DNA of 64,000 nt from Daphnia carinata. Taxonomy: Eukaryota > Arthropoda > Branchiopoda > Diplostraca > Daphniidae. The stretch is from assembly GCF_022539665.2 (NCBI RefSeq), contig NC_081335.1, positions 3,596,001 to 3,660,000 on the forward strand, written 5' to 3'. Shown here in pieces: positions 33,736 to 47,958 of this stretch (position 1 is the stretch's first letter; the number at the start of each line of letters is the position of its first letter). The notes under the pieces were generated by a model. The model was given only the letters and a program-made list of their open reading frames with translations. It did not search any database and was not told where the DNA came from. Position numbers and translations under genes: made by a program.

Positions 33736-33741
33736 AATAAA
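33736..33741 (+). terminator. Polyadenylation signal of TMEM70
   Basis: A canonical AATAAA lies 32 bases after the TMEM70 stop codon. Confidence 0.6.
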
Positions 33742-33944
33742 TTTGTTGCAAGTAAAGAAACAGAACCATAATGAATTTTCAAAAACTTTTATGTACTATG
33801 TGCAGAAGTTAAGGTAAAATGACAAGTAAGATTTGCTACACCTACAGACTGATTTTCAATTTAGCCCCAAACATACTGCACAGTATAAATAACACACTGA
33901 CAAGGATTTCGAATTGCTCATGAACGCTTGGGCTGTATTCTGAT

Positions 33945-33950
33945 TTTATT
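33945..33950 (-). terminator. Polyadenylation signal of the alpha-L-fucosidase gene
   Basis: AATAAA on the minus strand lies about 105 bases after the fucosidase stop codon. It leaves roughly 200 bases between the two convergent 3' ends. Confidence 0.6.
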
Positions 33951-34054
33951 ATAAGGACAACGGCGAAAAGTTAACGTCCATGACTTGTCGCCGATTCATC
34001 ATTAAGAATTGCAATTTTCCGCACTGGAAAATAATGCAGGTGTACTTTACCTTT

Positions 34055-36083
34055 TCAGTTCACCAAGTTATCTAATTGTACCACCCAAGCCCAATCACTT
34101 GAAATTTCCGACTTCGACGGCAAAGTCAACTGAATGCCAGGCGGCGATACAACCCACTTAAATAAATAAATAAATTTAATTTATTTTGCGTCATAAAATG
34201 TATTAGTTTTGCTTACGTCAATGTCTCCGTCGTAGCCAACTATTGAGATGCGTGTTTGAGAGCTCACTTCAGGCGCGCCAAGGTTAAGGATATCCCATTT
34301 TGGCCAAAAAAGGAAAATAGCGTAAACAGTCTTGCCGTCCTTGGACGAAGTATACCTATAAAAATGTAAATTAATGTGCTTTTCATCAACTTGGTATATT
34401 TTTTTATTAAGCAACTATTACCAAACATCTGGAGTGAGCGTATCATTCTGATGGGTCCAAGGTTGAGTGGAGTAAATAGCTTCCCCATTGACCTTAAGCC
34501 ATTCACCCATCTGACGAAGACGCTCTTCAAAAATAGGCGCAATTATACCGTCGTGTGTGGGACCGACGTTCAGTAGCATATTTCCTCCGCAACTGACAGT
34601 ACTGGCGAGCTCCTTGATTAGGTCATGCGTCGATAGAAAATCAGATAGTCTGGCATTCCGGCGGTAACCCCAAGAATTCTTGTCAATGGTCAAGCAGTTT
34701 TCCCACTTATGCGACAAAAGTTTTCCTGCAATCCCAATGGTTTTCAAGTCAGGTTTCTTCCATTAGCTTATGATGTTAATCTCATATAACCTGGATTAAA
34801 GCGATCATCGCAAGTGTAAAAGCCGCCATGATGACAGGCTACGCCTGATCCCCATCGATCGTTAACTACCACGTCCTCTTTAACTGGGCTGTCATTGTAA
34901 AGCCAAGCGATAAAATCTGTGGCGTTCCAGTAAACGTCTTTGGCACCTTCAATTTTACTGGAGATGGTTATTCCTGTTGTTCTATAGGTGGTTATTATTA
35001 TTTTAGGAACCTTGATCGCCGTCTGACCAAACGATGCTCGGCTTGTATTTGTTTACCTAAAAAAAAAATGGTAAAAATGAAACTTCTATGCCATGAATAA
35101 CGCATGCAATGCTTTAGTGAAACCATACTATCTCATAAAGCTCGGGGATTGTTTTAAACTTAACGAAATCTCGAGTAGTAAAATTATTTTTTTCATCCTG
35201 TTGATAAAGAGGATGAAACCATTCGAATAGAGAATGATAAAGGCCAAACTTAAGATCCGTGGAATTGCGGATGGCTTCGGCCAAATCACCTTGAAATCGT
35301 GCGCGATATATAAAGCAAAGATAGATATTAAAATAGCCAAGTAATTTCTGCCTACCAACTAAATCTCTTTTGGGTCCGACGTCCATCGCATTCCAATTCC
35401 AAGAGTACTTGGAAGGCCAAAGTGTGTATCCTTCATGATGTTTACTTGTCAGGACTACATACCTGTTGGATTGGATTGAAAATCATTAAATAATTGAAAA
35501 GTGGCCAGATTTGGATGCCAACAATTCTTGTCAAGTGCATACTTTGCTCCAGAACTCTTGAATATCTCAGCCCATTCAAGTGGATCATAGAATTCTGCTG
35601 TAAACTTTGGTGCAAAGTCAGCATAGGTAAAACCAGGTGCATAGTTTCTTTGCATGAATTCGTCAAATTCAGGTTTTTTTGCTCCTACATCAATTGCCAG
35701 TTAAATAAAAACTTCAACTCAAACCAAGAAAAATTATGGCTGTGTTAACCTTTCCAATACCACCAGAACCATTCAGAGCCATATGCAGGCACAGAGAAAA
35801 CTCCCCAATGGATAAAGATACCAAATTTGGCATCATCATACCAAGCGGGTAAAGGCCTGCTATCCAGACTGGTCCAGTCCGGGGTATAATGTTGAGTTTT
35901 GATATCACTATCTGGTACTTGCAAATCAATGGTGTTACTTTCAAAGTTATTGGGGTTGTTTTTCACCACAGGTAAGGCCAAAACATCAAAATATGACTCA
36001 GGTCCAGTTGATTTGTCAAGAAACCCTGCAAGGTTGCCTTTACTTGACCAAACAAGTAAAAGGGTTATTGGCAGCCACAGCAT
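34055..36083 (-). CDS. FUCA1: Alpha-L-fucosidase, GH29 family
   Basis: This secreted or lysosomal hydrolase removes alpha-linked fucose from glycoproteins. Nine exons join in frame to 496 aa: 36083-35750, 35684-35543, 35462-35356, 35289-35129, 35056-35011, 34946-34791, 34725-34422, 34355-34217 and 34156-34055. It starts with a signal peptide ([16 protein letters not shown]). An ATG 33 bases upstream would lengthen it by 11 residues. Typical GH29 segments are [55 protein letters not shown] and [15 protein letters not shown]. The predicted nucleophile Asp at about 260 is in VWSDGD, and DRWG and [10 protein letters not shown] follow. About 45 unusual residues separate the signal peptide from the catalytic domain. 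The 64-nt intron after exon 5 was placed at GAAG/GTGCC because that restores the normal spacing between the nucleophile and YWN. Confidence 0.95.
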
Positions 36084-36116
36084 TTTTTTTGGCCACAGAT
36101 GAAAAACCAATAACAT

Positions 36117-37258
36117 CCAAAAACCTAATCCACTTGAAAGTTAAGTTTGATTGGATTAGTTTAGTGGCTATTGAAACCTTGCAACAAAAATAAAACTCGA
36201 ATCAATGTCGAGCGAAAAAACAACAAACGTCATCTGCAGTGAAAATTTCGAATACAGCTTGATATGTCAGACCATAGATGGCACTGGCACTTAAACTGGA
36301 AACCACTCTTGTTGATCTGCATGGAAAGCGAAGCGAAGAACCAAAATGATAAAAACCGCCGACATGAACTCCTTGTGAACGTCATTGATTGTATTGATCT
36401 GCGTGGAAGGGCAGGAAGAGCGAGGGTATACAACTTGACTAGGTTGGCGCGATGACAATATGGTAGTGGTTGTGCACGGTGAATGTACCACTCCAGAATG
36501 TCTTGATTCTCGAACAAAGCTAAATATAGGTTTACGATCATTTCCTATTTCGATACGGAAAAAGAAAAACCATTTCATATATATGTATAAATAAATATAG
36601 ATAGACAAACCGGTGAAAGCATTCGTCTGCTCCTCAGTCGGGCTTCTTCGTTTTCGTCGTTCGTATAAAACAATTTGAAAAACGCGCAGCAACATGATAT
36701 GATATCCTCGTCGTATAGATACGTTACATAATCGACTAGAAAGCAAAGTGAACCAAAACAGCAAGAGGAAACGCTTTACACAACAAAGATCATACAATTA
36801 GATAGTCAATCTCTTTGAATCTCAACCTACAAAATGTCTAGGAAGGTTGTTCGCTTGATTTTCTTCTTTCTCTCGTTTTTCTTTTCTTTTTCGGTGGATA
36901 GGGAGAGAGAGCAAATTTAATAGGATGGGATAGCCGTTAGAACCGACAACATGTTGATGACTCCATCAAATCCAAGGAACAACGGCATTACTGAAAATAG
37001 CTCAATCTTTCAGTGTTGGGACAGCCTTTCTAGCTTGACGTTCGGTAGTTGTGAGGGGGGTCGACAGAATGATGGAATGTGTTGTTGTAGACGTCAAGGA
37101 ATCAATAAGCGTTCGTGGACTGGATGCCGAGTGAGTGTACCTTCTTTTTCTTTCCTTCTTTGCTTCCGTTGATTGGAGTGACTTGTTTGTATCTCTAATT
37201 TCCCGTGACAACTTTCCGTCTTTTGTTGTTGTTTTCTATTGAATTATATTTATAGAAT
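36117..37258. other. Region between fucosidase and Gyc88E; likely Gyc88E 3' UTR
   Basis: No exon was recognised. The minus-strand open frame at 36291-36797 has no protein-like composition. It probably contains the fucosidase promoter and the 3' UTR of Gyc88E. Confidence 0.5.
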
Positions 37259-40200
37259 TCACAGCAGAGCACACGTGGCACTCCTAGGATCCCCATCAGC
37301 AGAAGTCATGGTTACGGTGAGCCGCGGTGGCCGAACGACGAAATTCGGGCAGCAAAACTCGTTGCCTAGGCCGGACGCCATGGCAGTAGCGGCGGCTGAA
37401 ACGGCTGCTGCAGCCGCCGCTGCTGTACTTCCATCGTGCGTCTTCTCAAGTATCCCATCGCTCGGGAAACTGAATGGTAAGCCCGTAAAACCATCGGACC
37501 GAACTTCGGGATTGAGGAGACCAGCTGGCGAGTCTTTATTAATGCCATTATGACTGACAGTAATATCTGGTAGAGCGTTGTTAATTTTGGAATGAGGCGC
37601 CAATGAAGAGATTGTGGGTGTTGGAGGCGTCGTGGGGCTGTTTATTTCCGTGATGGGCGATTTCTTTCCTCCGAGAGCTTTGGTTGCTAATAGAACAAAA
37701 CAGGTCGACAGTCGTTGCATTAGCAATTTAATTGGCGGGGATTTCACTAGTTTGATATGCGTTACCATGAGGACAGATGAACTTCAAATCAAACTTTTGC
37801 GGCGATGGCTTTGTCGATTGCAACGAAGGAGACGGAGTTGCAGAAATCGCCAGATGACTGCTGGCTGATGAAGTGATGTTTCGGATCACATCGTCATATA
37901 ACTTGCTCTTGCCTGCGACAGTTGATTTTAACGGCGTCTGTAACGCCTTCTCCATTTCTTTGATGCTGCGTCGGCTCTGAAGTGATGGCTCACGTAAAGA
38001 TCCACCTGCAATAGCAAGTAAAGGAAGACGTAGCTTAAAAAAGAAACAACCGCTGAATATTTTATCAACACAAATTGAATTCGATTGTCCCCGATCAATG
38101 CAGCTGCAATTGGAATAATAAATCGTAATGAACCATTTACATTCATCACAATTCGACGTAATTAAAGCGTGCTTGCCAACGGCTTTAGCCGTGCACATGT
38201 TCGTCCAAGATTCATTTCAATAGACATATTAGATCAATTCACATGTCCAAAAAAATCGTGAAGACGGATTCAATTTCGGGACTATATAAAAAAAAAGACG
38301 GCCCCAACCTGATGCGGCCAATCTAACTGGACTGCTACGATTGCTCACGCTGATCGCACCTTTGCGAGCCATGGTGACATCGTCCATGGTAACCGGGCTG
38401 TATCTTCGATTAGCCACCGATCCCGGTCTGCCTTCCGCCTGCAACTCTTCCGGAACAGCGGAGATTCTACCTGTTCGGTCAGAAGCGCATCGTCCTTTCT
38501 TCCCGTTCAGCCAGTAAGTTTTCATCTGACCTGCATTGCATAAAGAATATGACGATATTAAATTCAGATTTGATCCTTGCTTCTTTGCAGCGCGTTGTCA
38601 AAGCAACCCATAGTCTTTTGTTCGACTTCCGCGGATGGCAGGCAATATGATTACAAGGCGGGTCCATAGCGAATTGCCACAGGGCATCCAAAAATATACG
38701 AGTGTAACTAGCTACAAGCGCATCAACACACAAAAGGTATTAAAAATTTTGCGAGTCGTTTTTACCTTTGCCCTTGACGACAATCTCGCCTCGATCGGCG
38801 GTTGAATAGTCGGGGCTGAGAAGTTCGTGGGTGGTCTGCGAAATGTGGATTTTCATCGGCTCGCTCGTCGACTCCATTCTCGACGCTATGGTCGTACATC
38901 GATGCAAAAGAGGAAATGTAGATTTATTATCCGCACATAAAATCTTAGTTGGCTAACATAAATAAAGGCCAAAGAAGCGATTAGGACTCAATGGTCCGGC
39001 ACTATCGTCTTTTACCCGTATTGACAGAGTCGCCGAAGAGACCTTCAAGAACAGCATAAAAAAAAGAAGAGATGAGAAATAAAGTCAATACATCTAAAAA
39101 ATAATAAAGTAAGAAGTTTCTTTTCACGACGTACAGTAACGCGGCATTTTGAGTCCCACGACGCCCGCCACTACAGCGCCAGAATGAATGCCTACTCGAA
39201 TCCTTAAATGTTGTCCTGTTCCAGAAAGTAATACAGATTATTACGAGGAATTAGAGATAGTACCCCGTGCGGCGGGTTTATCAATCATTCAGCCTCATAA
39301 TAGTCATCAATAAAACAGCCTCTGCATAAATCAAACCTATCGTTCCAGATATTAATAACCACGTCTTGCAGGTAAAACAAATACGCCACTATTGATTTCC
39401 CCCTCTTTTGAAAAGAACATAACTTTCGGCTGAAAGTTTTCGTTGACTTGTAACACAGCATGAGGTACAATTGCATATCCTTTCCAAGCATCCCGAAAAG
39501 CTAACGCAATAACACATCTGGTACTACGGACAAACTTATGCAATAGGGAACACACAAAAAAGAAGAAGGGCGAGAACCTGTAGACGGATCAGTTAGGTCC
39601 TGTATAGCATCCACCATATCCATAGCCATGTCACACGTTCGTTCGGCGTGAAGGGCGTCTTTGACGGGTGCGCCACCCACTGCCATGTAGGCATCACCAA
39701 TCGTCTCCACCTGCCAAAATTGTGCGTGAATTATTCATCTTGTTTGTCACTCTGCAAGTGCAAATAGCATTCTAGCAAACCTTGTATACGCCGTTGAGCT
39801 CGGTGAGACGATCAAAGATGGAGTACATTGAGTTGAGCATTGAGACAACTTCCATGGGGCTGATGCGGCTGCAGATCTCCGTAAATGTCACAACGTCGCT
39901 GAAAAGGATCGTCACACATTCAAAAACCTAGAGGAAATGGAAATAATTATACATTTAGTATACTCTAACAAAGAATAAAACCGGCTAGCATTATCCGGTT
40001 CTTTATTTATCTATTAGCAATGCCACAGATGACGTCAAAAGATGAGACTGTGTTTCTTTGACGGCGTGCTAAGAAAGCAACAGCCACCGGGGACGTAGAA
40101 ACAAAGGACACTCGCTTGGTAATAGTAGGAATGAGCTTGTTAGAGCTACTCCCTATCAGATTCTCATTATTATTCTTTAGTTCTGTTGCCTTGTCATGGT

Positions 40201-43200
40201 TGCAATATGTTGTCAGTGTGCATTAATCTGACACACGGTAGATGGGCCGACAACGCTAATGAAGTTTTGTAGCTTTTTCGGTTGCAAAAGAAGAGAAAAT
40301 AAAAAGGAATCTCCTAGACAACCACTTCTCTAAGACGGAGCTTGCCATCTTATCACGTCCAAATCCGCATGATTATTTGGTTACTGAGGTGTTATTTGAT
40401 CTACTGTATCCATAATCTTGTTGATGTTCTCACCTGACACGTATCGACTGGATTCTCGCCTTTCCGGAGCCGATCAGCCACCAGTTTGGGTATCATCTGA
40501 TAGAGCAGCTCGTCGGTTCGCTTCATCTCCTCGTCGAGCTTTTTCATTGATTCTTCCAACTTCTTTGATTTCTGCTGTTCTTGGTCGAGTGCCAACTTGA
40601 GTTCCACCGACTGCTGCGTCCCGGCCATCATCAGATCTCTGAAAAAAACAAAGGCATCCACTCGAAGAACCCTTCACAAGATAAACCAAGTTACCTGGAA
40701 AAGTCATGCATGGATAGGTCGTTGATGTACAGACCAACTCTAATCATGGCGTCGAGATCGTTCATCTGTGGCGTACCCAGAAAGACGATCATCCTCCACT
40801 CCTCCATGTAGAGCATTTGTCCTGTTTCCATTATCCAATACAAAGTTGCACAGATTATTCAACAATTCATTATTCAGCTATTTGTGTTATTTTAAAGTTA
40901 CCTTTCAAATGAATCTTTCTAGAATGGTCTTCATTTTCATCTGTGATTTCGGTCCCACCAGTTACCAACGATCGCTGCGAGACCAGCTCGAAAATGTTGT
41001 TGGTTCGTTTCAATATCTAAAACGCGTTTCACACACACACACCGAGGAACGCATTTAATTAGATATTTCAACGAAAAAATTGAAATTCATGTGAAAGGCT
41101 TACCGATGTGAATTTGAATTCGATCAGGGGGCGCGTTAGATCAAAGACTTCGGAAATGTCTTGGCCAATTAATTCAGGAAGAATGTGAGCTAGCGAATTC
41201 CCAATGTTTTTAATGATCATGTCAGATCTAATCATTTTGATTGCCGAGTCCACAATGTACAATATGAAAAAAAAAAAAATATATAAATAGTAATCCTATC
41301 ATGTGGCGGTTGTTTCACGCAAGGCGGTTTGACAGTTAAAGACAGAAAAATCGATAAGATCATAACATTTATCAGTCCTTCTCGCCCTCCCCCTCACATC
41401 ACTATCGCATTTGGGTTCACAGAGAATGCCCGATGACATCCGACTTACACATAAAACCAAAGATCTAGTCCTCTTTCACAGCTGTCACTGTGTCTCTTTG
41501 ATAGGAAAACAGAAATTGTTCGCGGTAGATACATTCATTTGGAATCGCATCAGCAAACTTTGACAGGCATAAGTTTTTTGGCTTGTTATTTGATGTTCGT
41601 CAAGATTATCATGCAACTATTGTGCTAGCCCTAAGAATAGCACCCGTGATTGATCCTACGTTCATTTCGGGCTCGACTAAACCCATCGCTGCGGAAATTA
41701 CATGCCCCGAAGGTAGCGTAATCAAACGAATACAATCAAAGAATTGTTACCCGAAGAGAATGCAGAACGGAAAGATGTCGATAAAGATGGATGCTTTCAG
41801 CGGCAGGCATTGATCCTCGCGATCCAACGCAGTTAGTGCCGAAAACGCTCGATTATCAAACTTGAGATTGAATGTCACCACGTGCATATCAAAGAGCATC
41901 TCTTCCTTGACGATGGTGATATCCACGTCATCCAATTTGTAGATTTCTTTGCCAACCTTTTTTTTAAAACCGCGTATCAGGTTGGTTGAATTCATTGACG
42001 TACGTATACATAAATCGAATTACCTGTTTAATTTGCCCCATCGTGTAGTGCACGAAACCACGTCTCTTTGACCGGTAGTGAAGCGTTAATCCGGTGCTGG
42101 TTTCATTTTCACAAAAGAAAGAAGGCGCCCTCATCCGTGGATAGGAAAACTTTAAATACTCGTGCAAATTATCTAATCCTATTAGAGCCAACATAACGTT
42201 AATTAAGAGTTCGCTTCCAGCATGCCACAGATTTTAACTCGTAAATAAAATAACAAAATCAGTCAATATCATTTCGAATGGGCCGAGCTTTTCATACGAA
42301 CTGAAGTTAAAACGTCATTTGATGTGACCCGTCCTCAAGTGCAAGACATCCTCAATAACCAAATCGAATTGGTTTGCACAATGTGCTCCCCTATTGACCC
42401 TAATCTATCTTATCGCGTGCAGACCAACATTTTGAAAGTCGTTGTGATCGGGCCGATGGTTTGTCACGGGTCGTTAACTACATCTATCAAGATTGCGATG
42501 CAAGTCGGAATATTCCGGGACAAACTCTTTGCTAGTTTGAAAGCTCCAAAACACGCACATTTTTTTAAAAAACATTAGCATACATGGCTGCACTTGTATA
42601 AAATGATCAACATGCACTTCCTTGATGCTGTCTCCATGGTAACGAAACTTGTGTCGTGCTACGCAGTTTCACGGGTTCCAAAAGAATATCTTGCACAGCC
42701 TACGCTTTACTTTGAAAGCTATTTTCAATGCTTTTAAATCCATAATACGTACAGGTGAAACTCGAACCCTACGCAATATAGCAATGCTGTGATATCCTCG
42801 GGGTTATTTACGAGCGTGCCATGGTCAAGGAAAACGGCGACAAACTACGTCCAAATTCCGCCTAAGTGAAGCACACAAAAAGGGTTTCTCGGTTACGCCG
42901 AATTGTTTTTCTTTGAACGACAACAACAAACAACTTGACTTGGATTCCTTGAAAAAGGGGGACGTATTTCGACGGTGAATGGTTACCACACTTGGACTTT
43001 CAAACTGTTGAGTCTATAAAAAAGATATCTGTTTCCTATTTTCCTACGTTTTCACATTGTAGAGTAAGAGGTTTCGTTACTCCCTATGGCCATTTTAACA
43101 TCGTATCAAATCTTTCCTAAGGCTGCTCGAACAATAAAGGTACAAGTCATTTAATTAAAAAATCTCTAAAGCTCGTAGCGCGAGGTTAAACAGCACTATC

Positions 43201-44266
43201 TGATCTTTACTTTCATTAAAGCTTTTGAATATAATTTCTATAAAAAAATGTTTCTAATTATGTTAAGGGTTTGCTTACCGTTGAGGAAATCACGCATATG
43301 TCGGCCTAGGACGGATAAGACCCGATCGTACCCGTATTGACCGACAAAGTCCACAAAGTATTCGCCCATGTGAGCCATGAATTGATGTTCGGGAACTTGC
43401 AGCAACTTGAAAAAGAAAAATGATAAAGATGAACGCATTTTTTTTCCCGATTTCACTTGAATTATACTAATGAAATACGGCCATAACTATCGGGAGGGTA
43501 ATTTTAAATCCCCAATATTTTACCTTGTTGATCACATCTGTACCAATTAAATCTTGAAATGATGGACCAAAATAAAACAGGGAATGCGTAAGCCGGTAAA
43601 AGAGACAATCTAACCCATATGGTAAATGTAATGTTTAACAATTTCCTAATGGGAATCCAAGTTTATGTGATTGCCAATCTGATAGACGAGTTACAGGTAC
43701 GCAATTTTCGTTATTTCTGCAATCCAAGGCCCACAGACTCGAGCAACGTTGTAAGCCATCACGTGGCATTGTCATATCTCTTAGCTGTTATCAAAACGAT
43801 CGATAAATGCATCGTATTTGGAATTCTCCATACGATAAAAAAAAAAAAGAAAGAAAAAATGGGATAGTGCGTTACAGGAAATGGCCTAAAGTTACTCCAT
43901 TGCTCAATATGAAACGAAGTTTGCCGGGATTTCCGGCCAACTGCGATCGAATCGTTTATCCACTCCTTTTAAACACATTCGGTTGGCGTAGGCCAAAATA
44001 AAAAAAAGGGGAGTCCATTGAACTCCCACCTTTGAGTAGGCTTTAATCACACAAGCGGGCATTTACGTCTAACGAAATAATGGTTCTAATGTACATACCT
44101 CAATGGCTTTTGCCGACAATTTCGGAATCAAGTTCTCTGGATAGATTTGATGAGTAGAAAAAGAGATGTGTTCGATAGCCGCTGCTCTTCGAATTTCCTC
44201 CCATTTTTCATCACCATAATTCTCTTTGATGTAGCAAGCAAGACTCTCCAGCAAAAGACCGTACAT
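37259..44266 (-). CDS. Gyc88E: Atypical soluble guanylyl cyclase, Gyc88E type
   Basis: This haem-containing cyclase makes cGMP. The Drosophila relative responds to oxygen more than to NO. Sixteen exons join in frame to 874 aa: 44266-44099, 43405-43279, 42178-42024, 41956-41751, 41227-41104, 41016-40902, 40821-40695, 40638-40434, 39927-39781, 39710-39578, 39215-39135, 39042-39016, 38885-38766, 38530-38309, 38005-37766 and 37686-37259. The H-NOX domain (about 1-180) keeps the haem-ligand His104 in [13 protein letters not shown] and a coiled-coil helix ([20 protein letters not shown]) follow. In the catalytic domain (about 409-585), metal Asp420 lies in LFSDVVTF and Asp464 in ETIGDAYM, while guanine-selecting Glu460 and Cys530 (MPRYC) are present. 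The ~290-residue tail is Ser/Pro/Ala-rich with poly-Ala. Exon 12 is only 27 nt. Drosophila Gyc88E works alone or with Gyc89D partners, and no partner gene is in this window. Confidence 0.95.
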
Positions 44267-47200
44267 TTTAGCAGATTACTTCCGCCCACCACAAGTAGTT
44301 GAACTCGAATGCGCTCTCCTCTTCCTGAGAATAAATAAAAACAAAAAAACAAGAAATTGTTACGTCGTTATATAATCCAACCACTACACTATTTTGCTAC
44401 TACACGACAGACCTAACAACCTCAATTTATAGATTGACCATAACACGGTGCAATATCCTTGAAAGCAGACACAGTTAAGAGGCTTTTCTGACGCTGTTAA
44501 TATCACGCAAAACTATCTGCATATTCGCGATCCGCGAAAAATCCGCATACTTTCTGTCTCGGATCGTTGCATGTAGACGCCAGAAAACTGTGAAGCTTCA
44601 AACTAATCTCTTTCTCTTTGCCATACAAGTGGACGTAAACAAATAAAAACGGCCAAATTTAGCGCCGGGCCACATTCGAAAAGCCTGCATCGAATTTTCG
44701 AGATAAATTAGAGTGCGATCCAGGTGGACTATTGCCATACAGCGCATTTTCAAAAAGGAAGGGTGCAGACTAAATTAGTGCGCCAGTTAAAGTATTTCTA
44801 TGGAGGTGAAACCCCACTGAAAAAAAAAAAAAAAAATACCATCCCCCTTTTTTTGCCTCTCCCACATCTTGATATTGTTATTTCAAAAAAATCTCTTGAA
44901 TGTTTACTGAGAATGCTATTTTTATGGATGTGCTTAGGCATTAGGGAATGGTTGGTTAGAAATGGGCGAAATAACGGGCGAAGTGACATCGTCCTTATAT
45001 ATCAAATCGGAAGTTAAAAGATTTCCCCGAAAAAATGATATTTAAATAGAATTCATAGAAAATAAATTAAAACCGATTGCAAGGTTAAATGAGTTCAAAA
45101 TTCACAGATACAGAAAGACGACGCGACAAGGTCGTCAAGTCACTCCCAACGTTGCAATGCGTCAGCTTGAAACCCATCTCCCACTTGAGTTAAGCAACTT
45201 TAACGGGAAAAAATAATCATTTCACTATAAGTGGAAAGGTCTTGATCGTTGGCTAGGGCATAACAGTCATGTTTTTGTTTCTTTAAAGGTAAAGTAAGTA
45301 TAATACTAATATATAGCAAAAGTGAAAGTGGTTTTCGGTCGATCTGTTTTCTATACACCAACTCGAGATTTTCAATTAGATGGCGGCCAACAGTCAGCAA
45401 TGATTCTTTATGGACGTCAGTGACGCAATATAAATCTCGCGCCCTCCTTCCGTAACCACCATTCCGTTCACATCCGTTTGCCTCTCTTTCACCCATGCAC
45501 GGGTCATTTAACAGCGAGTGGGATTTGTCGTAGAATTAAGATGCCTTTCCTTGTAAAACGGTCTTTTCCCTCGCAACGGTTCAAAAACACAAAATATAAT
45601 CGAAAATCAAAGTGAAAAATTAGTTCCTGACCTGTTGCTGATATCTGGCTTCCGTGTAGCCACACAAAACAAAAACTAAATTCAAACGAAAACCGGAAAA
45701 AATAATCGGGTTCTTCTTCTTTTTTCAAGGAGGGGGTTCTGTTTTCCGTTCAGTACATGCTAAACGAAGCCAGACAACACGATAAAGTCCACTTGAATCT
45801 TCATTATCAAAATAGAAACTTGTTTTAAACATCCAGTTCGCAGCCACGTGCAACACGCAAACAATAACAAGTAATCAGTTCTTTTAAACGTTATTTTCAA
45901 ACGTCACAACGTGGGCAAAAAAAAAATTCAAAACAACAGGCCGAAAGCGTGAACTCTCAAGAGGTCCGACCGGCATCCACCAGCAAGTACGACTGAAAAA
46001 GAAAACCTGCTGGATGTGTATATTTTAAGTGTCTGAGGAAGGCGTCCTTCTGCTCCCGGAGGAAGCTGTGTGGGTTGCGCGCGCGATCCGATAGTCTTTT
46101 TTTTTCCCCATTTGTTCTCTTCTTCGACGACGACGCACCCCTATACATATATCACGTGCTACATAATACACAAAAGGGCGGTACCAAACAAAGTTTTCTT
46201 GATTCTTTCTTGTGACACTGTGTGTGCTCTTGTCACTTTGTCTGATTACCAAGGCGACTTTTCCGTTTGATTGCAACATCATTCTAGTGTTATGCAACCC
46301 AATGTTTACATCCGGCCAATGACTGCCCCATAAAGATGTCGTACATCTTACTTCATTCCCATATCATGTACAAGCAATCTATAGCTAATCAATTGGATTT
46401 TGCAGGATCTTGCCGCCAGGGAATCTTGTTATACTGTCGTATCGCTTTCCTCAACGTATACGTACAAAACGTGGGACTCAAAATCAATCACTTGGAAAGA
46501 GAATCTACCAGTATTTTCGATTATGCAAGACAAGGGGGGAGTTTTCAAAGATGGTGTCTGGTTTCGTGCTCGCAGACATGTCCGACCTGTGTTGCCACTG
46601 CATACAAGATGTAGATCATGGCTCCGTGTCTTTTTTGCGATGTACTAAACGTAATATCTAGTAAGTCATAGCAAAAAGCGACCTGTGCCATAGTTGCATG
46701 TGACACGCACCCACTGGATCAACTCGGAAGACTAACGTGGCAGCCACTTGTGCGCGTTTACTTTACCCCAGCAACCGCGGAGCACGAGACGCACAAGACG
46801 AGAGCCAACAAAAATGGGGGATCGCCAGAATTGAATTCAAAAAGTAATTCAGTTTCTCCCCGGACGTCGGACAAGGTTGGCAAGAAAATAGAAGAACAAT
46901 ATTGGACAAAGCAGTAAGGGAAGAGTACAAAAAGCAGATGATATCGATTTTAGATTGTTCCCTGTTTATCGATCCTGGTCCGTCCCCAAGAGTCTCACGT
47001 CTGGTGCCAAAGAGGCGGTCGGACGACCGATCTTATAAGACTCACCACCTACCCACCCTTCTACTCCGTGTCAAAACCATTTCGTAAGCAAACGTGCGGA
47101 TTGGTGTTCTCCTTTCACTTCCTCGATTCTTCACATGTATCTCTAACTCTAGAAACAGTATTATAATGCCAGAAAATCAGCAATTCAGACTAACAGAGAA

Positions 47201-47958
47201 TAGAAATGTTAGACCTCTTTGAAAATTGAAAAAAAAGGGTGTTCCATTGGGAATGCACATGGCACGCACATACAACAGTCTCCAGGATAAGGTTGTCTAT
47301 ATGAGCAGCCCATCCGTCTTTTTTTTTCAGACACACCAACTTCGCTTGAAAAGTTGTCACGGAAACAAAACAGTATAATTGATTGGTGCTTTAATTAAGA
47401 TACAAAAAACTGCTAATGAATTGCATTGGGAAGCGAAGAAAAAAAAAGAATTGAATGCGTCTTTTAATAGAAACGGATTGAAAAGGCTCTCGCTAATGAG
47501 ACCAAGAGGCAAGGTGCCAATTCGTGCTGCTACGCTTGCCCGACACGCACGTTTCCGCACATTACGTAAAGGGAATTTGTTCAAGATCAAAGTCTAATTG
47601 AACTTCCGCGATTCATTGACTACGTAAATGATGTGCTTCGTTAGCAGTTGCACGAAAAATGTCAAAAGATATTCCCCACTTTGGTTTTTTAAGAAAAAAG
47701 GAAAGTGTGCGTTTCTTTTACACCGTCTGGCAACGCGGCGTTGTCGACTGCATTCGGTTTAGTAACACAAGAAACGAATAACGTAAATATCGGTTGGTAG
47801 CTTAAATTCATTTGACATGTAGACATTAAAACGAAAAGAAAAGAAACACCTAGAAGATCTCATTAACTGTGTTTCATCACTTAATAACTCGAAAAATTTC
47901 TTTGCCATTTAGTAGTATAGTTTCATGGCAGCCCTCATTGTTACAGTCTTAATTTCCT
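44267..47958. other. Intergenic region upstream of Gyc88E and the sialyltransferase
   Basis: No exon could be supported over 3.7 kb. Open frames at 46336-46661 (+) overlap each other in three frames and show no recognisable motif. The region presumably holds the Gyc88E promoter (44267 onward) and the sialyltransferase promoter (towards 47958). Confidence 0.5.

Noticed and set aside
34947-35010. 37-nt intron in the fucosidase gene ending at AACAACAG
   Set aside because: It is in frame, but too short for an intron here, and it would insert eight residues at the active site. The 64-nt alternative restores normal spacing.
36291-36797. 168-aa minus-strand frame between fucosidase and Gyc88E
   Set aside because: Its composition is irregular, with low-complexity Tyr/Ile repeats from a TATA-type stretch and no splice or family support. 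It is probably UTR.
37239-37553. Plus-strand 104-aa Ala-rich frame
   Set aside because: It is the shadow of the poly-Ala part of the last Gyc88E exon.
46336-46661. Three overlapping plus-strand frames of 82-92 aa
   Set aside because: Open in three frames at once, with no motif or splice context. Coding use could not be supported.
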